Below are positions 1-5,808 of a stretch of 12,386 bases of DNA, in pieces. The translations under genes were made by a program, and so were the position numbers. The stretch covers positions 1-12,386 of the forward strand of contig JBEKFO010000078.1 of the NCBI GenBank assembly GCA_050013275.1. The letters run 5' to 3'. Under the pieces are notes generated by a model. That model had not been told where the DNA came from, searched no databases, and saw only the letters and a list, made by a program, of their open reading frames with translations. This DNA is from Roseiarcus sp050013275. Lineage in GTDB: Bacteria; Pseudomonadota; Alphaproteobacteria; Rhizobiales; Beijerinckiaceae. Numbering within the stretch: the first letter of the stretch is position 1; every line of letters starts with the position of its first letter.

Positions 1-274
1 GGGTGTAGGATTGCACTTCGAGCCGCTTCTGATCGCCCAGGATCATCTGTTCGGTCGGCGGTTCGAGCAGCAGCAGGCGGGTGTCGTAGACGGTGACGCT
101 GTCGATGAACGGCGCCTTGAACTTGAGGCCCGGCGTCGCGGCGACGCCGATCGGCGCGCCCAGGCGCACCAGCAGCGCCTGTTCGCCCTCGCCGACGACG
201 TAGAGCGAAGAGGCCAGCACGAAAATCGCCAGCGCGATGAGCGCCGCGACGACGAGACGCGCGCGCGAGATCAT
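1..274 (-). CDS. hflC: HflC, FtsH-modulating membrane protein (N-terminal part; runs off the window)
   Basis: Only the first 91 codons lie in the window. The protein starts MISRARLVVAALIALAIFVL, a single N-terminal membrane anchor (about residues 7-25). This is followed by the opening of an SPFH/band-7 domain (VVGEGEQALLVRLG, then PGLKFKAPFIDSV), as in HflC. In this family HflK and HflC form a large periplasm-facing cage around the membrane protease FtsH and modulate its attack on membrane substrates. The start is the ATG at 274, which overlaps the hflK stop as ATGA, so the two genes are translationally coupled and their products probably assemble together. The short N-terminus and position directly after hflK distinguish it from HflK or a stomatin. 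The remainder of the gene is outside the window, so integrity cannot be judged. Confidence 0.93.
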   Translation of the reverse strand, partial: MISRARLVVAALIALAIFVLASSLYVVGEGEQALLVRLGAPIGVAATPGLKFKAPFIDSVTVYDTRLLLLEPPTEQMILGDQKRLEVQSYT

Positions 275-1353
275 TTGACGCCTCCCTGAGGCGCCGGGGC
301 GGGTGGCGCCGCCATGGGCGGCATGTACGGCCGCGGCCTGAACTCGCTGACGGGCATGTAGGGCACGACGCTGGAGACGCCCTTCCCCGAGGTGTCGACG
401 ATGACCTTGGTCGCCTTCTTCAGCATTTCGTCGACGCTCTCGAGATAGAGGCGCCAAGCGGTGACGTCCTTGGCGGACTGGTAGCTGCCGTAGAGCGACA
501 GGAACGCGTTCGCCTCGCCCTCGGCGAGGTCGACGACCTGGGTCTTGTAGGCTTCGGCGTCCTGGCGGATGCGCTCGGCTTCGCCGCGCGCGCGCGGCAG
601 AATATCGTTGGCGTAGGCCTGCGCCTCGTTGCGCGAGCGCTCCTGGTCGGCGCGCGCGCGCTGCACGTCGTTGAAGGCGTCGATCACCGCCAGCGGCGGC
701 TCGACGCGCTGCAACTGCACTTGCGTGATTTGAATCCCCGCCTGTTCGGAATCGAGCAGCGATTGCAGCAATTCGCGCGTTTCGTCGGCGATCTGCGCGC
801 GCCTGTCGGACATAGCGGCCTGGATCGGGGTGCGGCTGATGATCTCGCGCAGAGCGCCTTCCGCGGCGATCTTGACCGCCGCTTCGGGGGCGCTGACGCG
901 GAACAGGAACTGCCCGGCGTCGCGGATTTTCCAGAACACCGCGCAATCCGCCTCGACGATGTTCTCGTCGCCGGTCAGCATCTGCCGCGCCCGCCCCGGC
1001 GCGCCGCCGTTGGGCGTCGCGTCCGAAGCGTCGCCGAGTTGAATCTGGTTGATCTGCGTCACCTTGGGGAACAGCACCGTCTCGATCGGATACGGCCAAT
1101 GGAAATGCAGCCCCGGCTCGGTGGTGTCGACCCATTTGCCGAAACGCAGCACGACGCCTTGCTCGTCCGGCTGGACGTTGTAGATCGACGTCGCGGCCCA
1201 GGCGAGAGCGACGAGCGCGACGACCAGCCAACGGCCGCGAGCGTCGAAGCGCGGCAGGCGCACCAGACCGCTGAGGCTTTCGCGCGCGATCGCCACGAAT
1301 CCGTCGAAGCCCGGCTGCGGCGCGTCGTCTTCGGCAGAGGGCGTTTCAGTCAT
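271..1353 (-). CDS. hflK: HflK, SPFH-domain partner of HflC, FtsH protease modulator
   Basis: The 360-residue protein has a charged, Pro-rich cytoplasmic N-tail (1-40), one transmembrane helix (about 42-58, WLVVALVALAWAA) and an SPFH/band-7 domain beginning VQPDEQGVVLRFGKW. A long charged helical stretch rich in Ala, Glu and Arg follows, covering the QERSRNEAQAYANDILPRA and EAERIRQDAEAYKTQV segments. The tail is Pro-rich. This order is the HflK pattern, and HflK with HflC forms the FtsH-associated membrane complex. I chose the ATG at 1353 because AAGGA stands 5 nt upstream and the protein then starts MTETPS. A longer in-frame start at 1398 would add 15 Arg-rich residues with no counterpart I recognise. 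It is followed by hflC with a 4-base overlap and preceded by rlmN about 110 bp upstream on the same strand. Family members are typically about 350-420 residues, so it looks complete. Confidence 0.93.
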   Translation of the reverse strand: MTETPSAEDDAPQPGFDGFVAIARESLSGLVRLPRFDARGRWLVVALVALAWAATSIYNVQPDEQGVVLRFGKWVDTTEPGLHFHWPYPIETVLFPKVTQINQIQLGDASDATPNGGAPGRARQMLTGDENIVEADCAVFWKIRDAGQFLFRVSAPEAAVKIAAEGALREIISRTPIQAAMSDRRAQIADETRELLQSLLDSEQAGIQITQVQLQRVEPPLAVIDAFNDVQRARADQERSRNEAQAYANDILPRARGEAERIRQDAEAYKTQVVDLAEGEANAFLSLYGSYQSAKDVTAWRLYLESVDEMLKKATKVIVDTSGKGVSSVVPYMPVSEFRPRPYMPPMAAPPAPAPQGGVK

Positions 1354-1435
1354 GCTTCGTCCTTGAATGCGGCGGCGCTGAAGGGCGCGGGACGCCATGC
1401 GCCGTGAAGCCGCTTGCCCGCGGCCATAGGGGAGC

Positions 1436-1451
1436 GGCGGCGATCGCCGCC
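1436..1451. repeat. 16-bp perfect palindrome between rlmN and hflK
   Basis: GGCGGCGATCGCCGCC is a perfect inverted repeat starting 10 nt beyond the rlmN stop codon. As RNA it could form a strong G+C hairpin, but no run of U follows on the minus strand, so it is not a classic intrinsic terminator. It may be a Rho-associated or mRNA-stabilising hairpin separating rlmN from hflK. It contains the octamer GCGATCGC, which recurs elsewhere in the window. Confidence 0.5.
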
Positions 1452-1461
1452 TTGCGCTGGG

Positions 1462-2661
1462 TCAATCCAGGCCAACGGCCAAGTTCTCCTCGAGCATCAT
1501 GCGCGCGCGGGCGCGCAGCTTCTCGGTTTCGCTCTTGAGCTGGCCGCAGGCGGCCAGAATGTCGCGCCCGCGCGGCGTGCGCACCGGGCTGGCGTAGCCC
1601 GCGGCGAAAACGATGTCGGAAAACCGCTCAATGGTCGGCCAATCCGAGCATTCATAAGGCGCGCCGGGCCAGGGGTTGAAGGGAATGAGGTTGATCTTGG
1701 CCGGCAGCCCCTGCAGCAGCCGCACCAGCGCCTTCGCTTCGGCGGGCGAATCGTTGACGCCCTTGAGCATGACGTATTCGAAGGTGATGCGCCGAGCGTT
1801 GGAAGCCCCGGGATAGTCCCGGCAGGCCTTCATCAGCTCAGCGATCGGGTATTTCTTGTTGAGCGGCACCAGCTTGTTGCGAAGCGCGTCGTTGGTGGCG
1901 TGCAGGGAGACGGCGAGCATGGCGCCGCATTCGCGTCCCAGCGCGCCCAATTGCGGCGCGACGCCGGAAGTCGAGACGGTGATGCGGCGCCGCGACAGCG
2001 ACAAGCCGTCGCCATCGGTCAGGACGCCGATCGCCCTGCGAACGTTGTCGAAGTTGTAGAGCGGCTCGCCCATGCCCATGAAGACGACGTTGGAGACCGC
2101 GCGCACGCCTTCGCCGGAAGGCACGAGCCCGTCGCTCGGCGCGACGCCGCCGGGGAAATCGCCGAGCCGGTCGCGCGCGACGAGAATCTGCGCGACGATT
2201 TCCGCGGTGGTCAGGTTGCGCACCCAGTTCTGCGTGCCGGTGTGGCAAAACGTGCAATTGAGCGTGCAGCCGACCTGGCTGGAGACACACAGCGTGCCTC
2301 GATCGGACTCAGGGATGTAGACGCACTCGATCTCCGCGCCTTTGTCGTGCCGGCCCGTCGAAGGCATTTTGATGAGCCATTTGCGCGTGCCGTCGGCGGA
2401 AACCTGCTCGGCGACGATATCGGGGCGCGCCAGCGTGTGGCGTTCGCTGAGCCGGTCGAGCAGGGGGCGCGATATATTGCGCATCGCCGAGAAATCGCGC
2501 ACGCCGCGATGGTAGATCCAATGCCAGAGCTGGGCGGCGCGCATGCGCAACTCGCGCTCCGGCACGCCGATTTCGGCGAGCGCGCGCGTCAGCTCGGCGC
2601 GGGTCGCCCCGGCGAGGACAACGGGCGCGCGCGGCAAAGTCGCAAGGGCGGCGGCGGTCAT
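1462..2661 (-). CDS. rlmN: RlmN, dual-specificity 23S rRNA (A2503-C2) / tRNA (A37-C2) methyltransferase, radical SAM
   Basis: The protein is a radical-SAM methyltransferase that places a C2 methyl group on A2503 of 23S rRNA and on A37 of some tRNAs. With the ATG at 2661 it has 399 residues. The 4Fe-4S motif is CTLNCTFC (Cys132, Cys136, Cys139). Cys125, seven residues before the cluster, and Cys372 in AACGQL match the two catalytic cysteines of E. coli RlmN (Cys118 and Cys355). Other family hallmarks are RAAQLWHWIYHRG near the N-terminus, GMGEPLYNFDNV, ITVSTSGV and NLIPFNPWPG. A GTG 18 bases upstream (2679) is an alternative start; ATG 2661 has AGAAG 8 nt before it. An insertion rich in Gly, Ser and Pro (about residues 168-188) precedes SNVVFMGMGE. 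It stands between the SecY-like gene (187 bp gap from 2866) and hflK, all on the same strand. Loss of RlmN usually affects decoding and some antibiotic responses only mildly. Confidence 0.96.
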   Translation of the reverse strand: MTAAALATLPRAPVVLAGATRAELTRALAEIGVPERELRMRAAQLWHWIYHRGVRDFSAMRNISRPLLDRLSERHTLARPDIVAEQVSADGTRKWLIKMPSTGRHDKGAEIECVYIPESDRGTLCVSSQVGCTLNCTFCHTGTQNWVRNLTTAEIVAQILVARDRLGDFPGGVAPSDGLVPSGEGVRAVSNVVFMGMGEPLYNFDNVRRAIGVLTDGDGLSLSRRRITVSTSGVAPQLGALGRECGAMLAVSLHATNDALRNKLVPLNKKYPIAELMKACRDYPGASNARRITFEYVMLKGVNDSPAEAKALVRLLQGLPAKINLIPFNPWPGAPYECSDWPTIERFSDIVFAAGYASPVRTPRGRDILAACGQLKSETEKLRARARMMLEENLAVGLD

Positions 2662-2865
2662 GGCGGGGGCTTCTAGCACGGTCCTGGCGCCGGTGGAACG
2701 TTCTAAGTCGCGAGCGGAGCGCGTCTTTTTCGCGCGGGCCGGCGCCGCGGCGGCGGCTCTGCGGCGCCGATCCGCCCTTCTGGAAGGCGGCGAAGCCCGG
2801 TCGGAGCCGCGAGAAAGCCTTTGAACGGGTGTGCGCGCAGCGCGCGACCGGGACGACGCCGATCA

Positions 2866-3888
2866 TCAGTCGCGCGCGGCTGGACGCAGCGCCTCGAGGA
2901 CGCTCAACGCCGCCGCGACGACGAAGACCATGGCGTAGCCGCTCGGCAGCGACAGCGACGGCGCCGCGAGCTGCACGAGCGGCAGGCCGGCCGCCACGCC
3001 GATCGTCGCCAGCGTCGCCGGCCAGGGCGCTCGGCGCGGTTCGGTCGCGCCGGGCAGGTTCGCCCGCATCGCGGCGACGAGGGCGATCAGCGCCGCGCCG
3101 AAAGCCGCCGTGGCCATCGTTCTTTCCGCCCCTTCGAGCGCCGGGGCGCCGAAGGCGAGCGGCGCCAGCGCCGGAAGGCCGGCGAACATCATGCCGATCA
3201 GCGGCGGCAGCGGATCGAGCGGGCCGCCGCCAAAGCCGAGCGGGCCGGGGAGCGCGCGCCGCGAGGCCAGCGCGCCGACGATCAGCAGCGCCGTCGCGAC
3301 GATGACGACGGCGGCGTCGAGCGCCGCCGGCGTGTGCCGCCAGGACGTTTCCGCCTGACTCGCCGTCGCGATGAGCATCGGCGCAACGAATATGATCAGA
3401 AACCCGTCGCCCGCGCCGGCGCGCCGCGTCATGCGCGCGAGCGCCCCTAGGATTGCGGTCGCGCCGAGCATGGTCGCGGCGACCATTCCTTCGAACGCCG
3501 CGCCCGGCTCGTCGACCACGCCCTGAACCGCTTCGATCCCGCGGGCGACGGCGAACCCTTGCGACGCGGCCAGGACCAGCGCCAGCGCCCAGACGATTGT
3601 ATCGAAGCGGCCGGCGTTGGCTGGCGAGGCCGCCCAGCGCGCCAGCGGCGGCGCCGCGAGCCGCGCGATCTCGAACAGCAGGATGGCGCCGATGAAGGGC
3701 GCGACGCCGAGCGCCGCGACGGAAGTCGCCGTTCTCCCCTTCGCCGACAAGTCGTAGACAAAGAAGTCGAGATCGAGGCCCGGCAGCGGCAATTGCGTTG
3801 CGACCGCATAGACCAGCGCCATGGCGACGAGGACCGCGATGCGCGCTCGGGCAGGCTTCAAGGGCACGGCGTCGGTCGACGGCGTCAT
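2866..3888 (-). CDS. Divergent, shortened SecY-like polytopic membrane protein
   Basis: The 340-residue, very hydrophobic protein has about ten predicted membrane helices (near 15-32, 54-76, 96-115, 133-150, 160-177, 188-207, 226-246, 258-275, 290-309, 315-335). Collinear matches to the SecY channel are visible by eye. QLPLPGLD follows TM1; LGVAPFIGAILLFEI corresponds to SecY LGIMPYISASII; PPL and AGR occur in the TM2-3 loop. QGFAVARGIE and VVDEPGAAF come next, then MTRRAGAGDGFLIIF for ITERGIGNGxSLIIF, then PLPPLIGMMFAGLPA in TM7 and a Gly/Leu-rich TM10. True SecY has about 440 residues. Here the plug region after TM1 and the cytoplasmic loops TM6-7 and TM8-9, which hold the SecA/ribosome contacts, are cut to short linkers. 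So I infer a paralogue that is unlikely to serve as the main translocon. The start ATG at 3888 has AAGGGG 8 nt upstream. It lies 34 nt after guaC and is probably co-transcribed with it. Function unknown. Confidence 0.7.
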   Translation of the reverse strand: MTPSTDAVPLKPARARIAVLVAMALVYAVATQLPLPGLDLDFFVYDLSAKGRTATSVAALGVAPFIGAILLFEIARLAAPPLARWAASPANAGRFDTIVWALALVLAASQGFAVARGIEAVQGVVDEPGAAFEGMVAATMLGATAILGALARMTRRAGAGDGFLIIFVAPMLIATASQAETSWRHTPAALDAAVVIVATALLIVGALASRRALPGPLGFGGGPLDPLPPLIGMMFAGLPALAPLAFGAPALEGAERTMATAAFGAALIALVAAMRANLPGATEPRRAPWPATLATIGVAAGLPLVQLAAPSLSLPSGYAMVFVVAAALSVLEALRPAARD

Positions 3889-3922
3889 CGCGTTGCCCCT
3901 TCATGCGGCTTTCGTGCGCGCC

Positions 3923-4966
3923 TTACGGTCCGAACACGTCGTTGGTCTGCGCCGTCACCCGGACGAAGGTGGTGCGCTTGGGCACCTCCTTGAGCTGGGT
4001 GGCGCCGATATAGGTCATCATCGAGCGCACGCCGCCCATGATCTCGCCCATGGTGTTGTCGACCGGGCCGCGGTAGGGCGTCTCGACGCTCTTGCCCTCG
4101 GCCGCTCGGTATTGGGCGACGCCGCCTGAGTATTTCTTCATCGCCGCCTCCGACGACATGCCGTAGAAGGTCATGGCGACGGGAACCTTCTTGCCGTCGC
4201 GCTCCTCGTAGCGAATTTCGCCGTCGCACTCGTCGTGGCCGGCCAGCATGCCGCCGAGCATGACGAAATCGGCGCCGGCGCCGTACGCCTTGGCGACGTC
4301 GCCCGGCGCGGTGCAGCCGCCGTCGGCGCAGACCTGGCCCTTGAGGCCGTGGGCGGCGTCGGCGCATTCGATGATCGCCGAGAGCTGGGGATAGCCGACG
4401 CCCGTCACTTTGCGCGTCGTGCAGACCGAGCCGGGGCCGATGCCGATCTTGACGATGTCGGCGCCCGCGAGAACCAGCGCCTCGGTCATGTCGCCGGTGA
4501 CGACATTGCCGGCCATGATGACCGACTTGGGGTTGTCGTCGCGCACGCGCTTGACGGTGTCGAGGAATTTCTCCGCGTAGCCGTTGGCGACGTCGATGCA
4601 CAGAAAGCGCACCGAAGTCTTCTTGCTCACCGCGGCGAGCTTTTCGAGATCGGCGGCCGTCGTGCCGATGGAGTAGAACGCGTGCGCGCCGTCGGGACCG
4701 GCGAAGAACGCGGCGAGTTCGGCCGCGGGATAGTGCTTGTGCAGCGCGGTGAGGGCGCCGTGCTTGCCGAGCGCGCGTGCGATCGCGATCGTGCCCGTCA
4801 CGTCCATGTTGGCGGCGATGAGCGGAAATCCCTTCCATTCGGCGCCCGTGTGCAGGAAGCGGAACGAGCGCTGGATGTCGACCGCGTTGCGCGAGCCGAG
4901 CGTCGAGCGCTTGGGACGGATGAGAACGTCCTTGAAGTCGAGCTTGACGTCGTTTTCGATTCGCAT
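3923..4966 (-). CDS. guaC: GuaC, NADPH-dependent GMP reductase
   Basis: GMP reductase converts GMP to IMP with release of ammonia, feeding guanine nucleotides back into the purine salvage pool. The protein is a (beta/alpha)8 barrel of 347 residues, the same length as the E. coli enzyme. It lacks the CBS insert of IMP dehydrogenase. Visible signatures are DFKDVLIRPKRSTLGSR at the N-terminus, the active-site loop GIGPGSVCTTRKVTGVGYPQ (catalytic Cys182, Thr184), CADGGC at about 213-218, and MLGGMLAGHDE. STLGSR and the TRKVTGVGYPQ loop favour GMP reductase over IMP dehydrogenase. The start ATG at 4966 gives the canonical MRIENDVKLDF; in-frame sequence further upstream is Arg-rich and not conserved in style. 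GGAAAA lies a few bases upstream as a modest ribosome site. The upstream region carries two TTTTCCACA sites (see 5142-5169). The SecY-like gene follows after 34 nt. Confidence 0.95.
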   Translation of the reverse strand: MRIENDVKLDFKDVLIRPKRSTLGSRNAVDIQRSFRFLHTGAEWKGFPLIAANMDVTGTIAIARALGKHGALTALHKHYPAAELAAFFAGPDGAHAFYSIGTTAADLEKLAAVSKKTSVRFLCIDVANGYAEKFLDTVKRVRDDNPKSVIMAGNVVTGDMTEALVLAGADIVKIGIGPGSVCTTRKVTGVGYPQLSAIIECADAAHGLKGQVCADGGCTAPGDVAKAYGAGADFVMLGGMLAGHDECDGEIRYEERDGKKVPVAMTFYGMSSEAAMKKYSGGVAQYRAAEGKSVETPYRGPVDNTMGEIMGGVRSMMTYIGATQLKEVPKRTTFVRVTAQTNDVFGP

Positions 4967-5141
4967 GGGATTTTCCAGATGGCGATGCGCGGCCGGCGGC
5001 GCGCGCGGGATGTCTCGAGCGCCAGACTTAGCATCGGCGGCGGCGGCCTGGAATGCCGATCGTCTCGTCGGCGCGACGCCAAGACCAGCGGTTCGAGCAA
5101 ATCGACGGACAAAGCGGCCGCGACGGCGAAGCGCGCCTGAC

Positions 5142-5169
5142 TTTTCCACAGCGAATATTCTTTTCCACA
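5142..5169 (+). promoter_or_regulatory. Pair of DnaA-box-like sites flanking an 8-bp palindrome, upstream of guaC
   Basis: TTTTCCACA occurs at 5142-5150 and again at 5161-5169, both on the plus strand and both followed by G. Between them lies the palindrome GAATATTC (5153-5160). Both boxes fit the relaxed DnaA-box consensus TTWTNCACA. A third copy stands at 10023-10031 on the opposite strand. The pair sits about 175-205 bp upstream of the guaC start, in an A+T-richer patch between guaC and the divergent small ORF at 5242. I see the repeats directly. DnaA binding is inference from the consensus, and another regulator could use the same sequence. No confident -35/-10 pair for guaC could be assigned. 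Confidence 0.4.
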
Positions 5170-5241
5170 GAGAAGATTGTCGCCGGCAGTAGACGAACGC
5201 CCGGGCTGCATTACGCTTGAACAATCTCAGCGGTAATCACG

Positions 5242-5505
5242 ATGAACCATTTCGTGAGGTTTGCCAAGTTTTCGCCCTCGGGATCAATAACTGGATCCGG
5301 CTGGAGATTGCGTTTGTTTGCGAGTGCGAACGAGGCGAACGCTTTCGCGAGAGAAATGATCAATAACGACTGCCGTGTCGAATCGGGACACTTCCGCGAA
5401 AGCGAGTCCATGGTGCGGAGCCCATTATTGGTCGAGCAAAGTCTCGCCAAGCTCGTGCAATCGTCGCGAAGGGCCTCCGCCACGCCTCGCCGAGGCGGAG
5501 CTTAG
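5242..5505 (+). CDS. Small hypothetical protein, 87 residues
   Basis: I do not recognise this protein. It starts MNHFVRFAKFSPSGS and continues with RLFASANEANAFAREMINND, a likely strand-helix unit. A basic, low-complexity tail (SSRRASATPRRGGA) runs into an inverted repeat and a dispersed intergenic repeat. The composition is clearly less G+C-rich than neighbouring genes and its codon use is mixed, so it may be acquired or not coding. No clear ribosome binding site precedes the ATG. It is divergent from guaC and 303 bp upstream of the diguanylate cyclase. A competing minus-strand frame covers about the same bases (5483-5211), but its product looks less protein-like. I list the plus-strand reading because its middle section resembles a compact folded domain. 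Confidence 0.4.
   Translation: MNHFVRFAKFSPSGSITGSGWRLRLFASANEANAFAREMINNDCRVESGHFRESESMVRSPLLVEQSLAKLVQSSRRASATPRRGGA
5475..5500. repeat. Inverted repeat at the 3' end of the small ORF
   Basis: CTCCGCC (5475-5481) pairs with GGCGGAG (5494-5500). An alternative hairpin, CGCCTC-GCC-GAGGCG, covers 5483-5497. The element overlaps the last codons of the small hypothetical ORF and abuts the dispersed repeat. There is no following T-run, so a terminator role is only possible, not shown. Confidence 0.4.
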
Positions 5506-5573
5506 TCGCGGAAATTTGAGGTTGCGTCCGCCGCGCCCTGCTTTCGCCGGCGATCGGCGCCTTTCGGCGAAGG
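5482..5573. repeat. Dispersed intergenic repeat, copy 1
   Basis: This stretch aligns in order with 10031-10131. Shared blocks are ACGCCTCGC, AGTCGCGGAAATTTGAG (copy 2: AGTCGCTGAAATATGAG), GCTTTCGCC (copy 2: GCTTTCACC), GGCGATCGGCGCC (copy 2: GGCGATCAGCGCC) and GCGAAGG, with small gaps between them. The shared order argues for a diverged repeat family rather than chance. I see no ORF in it and no transposase nearby, so it may be a REP- or MITE-like non-coding element. It occupies part of the 5506-5808 gap before the diguanylate cyclase. Confidence 0.5.
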
Positions 5574-5574
5574 C

Positions 5575-5595
5575 CAGCGCGCGCTAGCGGCGCTG
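5575..5595. repeat. 21-bp inverted repeat CAGCGC-N9-GCGCTG
   Basis: CAGCGC (5575-5580) and GCGCTG (5590-5595) flank a core containing the perfect palindrome CGCTAGCG (5582-5589). CGCTAGCG recurs inside copy 2 of the dispersed repeat (10098-10105). The element lies directly after repeat copy 1. It could be a protein-binding site or a hairpin; no U-tract follows. Confidence 0.4.
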
Positions 5596-5723
5596 CGCTC
5601 GCGATCGGCGGCGCGATAAAGGAAAATTCGACCATACGGCGCGACGTGCGCGGAGCTGCATTTCTGTACGTCCGTCGCCGAACTCGTCGATGATCGGACG
5701 GGAACGCCGCGAAACACGAGCCT

Positions 5724-5753
5724 TTCGACAGTCAAATTAAACATTTTGATACA
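5724..5753 (+). promoter_or_regulatory. Candidate sigma-70-type promoter for the diguanylate cyclase gene
   Basis: TTCGAC (5724-5729) and GATACA (5748-5753) are separated by 18 bp in an A+T-rich patch and resemble -35 and -10 elements. Transcription would begin about 50 nt before the ATG at 5809. The patch stands out against the G+C-rich surroundings. The match is moderate and the assignment is inference. The rest of 5506-5808 holds the dispersed repeat and the inverted repeat described separately, and otherwise nothing I recognise. Confidence 0.35.
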
Positions 5754-5808
5754 GAGTTTTGTTACACGGACGCCGCTTTTGGATCTTTCGCGCGGCCGAG
5801 GACAAGGC

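Noticed and set aside
271..1398. Longer HflK start at 1398
   Set aside because: The extra 15 residues are Arg-rich without family counterpart. The ATG at 1353 has a good AAGGA site at proper spacing.
1414..2676. 420-codon open frame on the plus strand
   Set aside because: It is antisense to rlmN. The product is Arg/Ala/Gly/Asp-rich with no domain, as expected from the complement of G+C-rich codons. The RlmN reading has all catalytic residues.
2309..3904. 531-codon minus-strand frame overlapping rlmN and the SecY-like gene
   Set aside because: Shifted frame of two genuine genes. The product is almost wholly Arg/Ala/Gly, with no membrane helices or motifs.
4967..5241. Riboswitch (purine type) upstream of guaC
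   Set aside because: I found no three-helix junction with conserved loop-loop bases and no expression-platform hairpin near the guaC start; only the TTTTCCACA pair stands out.
5211..5483. 90-codon minus-strand frame opposite the small ORF
   Set aside because: No convincing ribosome site, and the sequence has no pattern suggesting a fold. The plus-strand reading was judged slightly better, though neither is certain.
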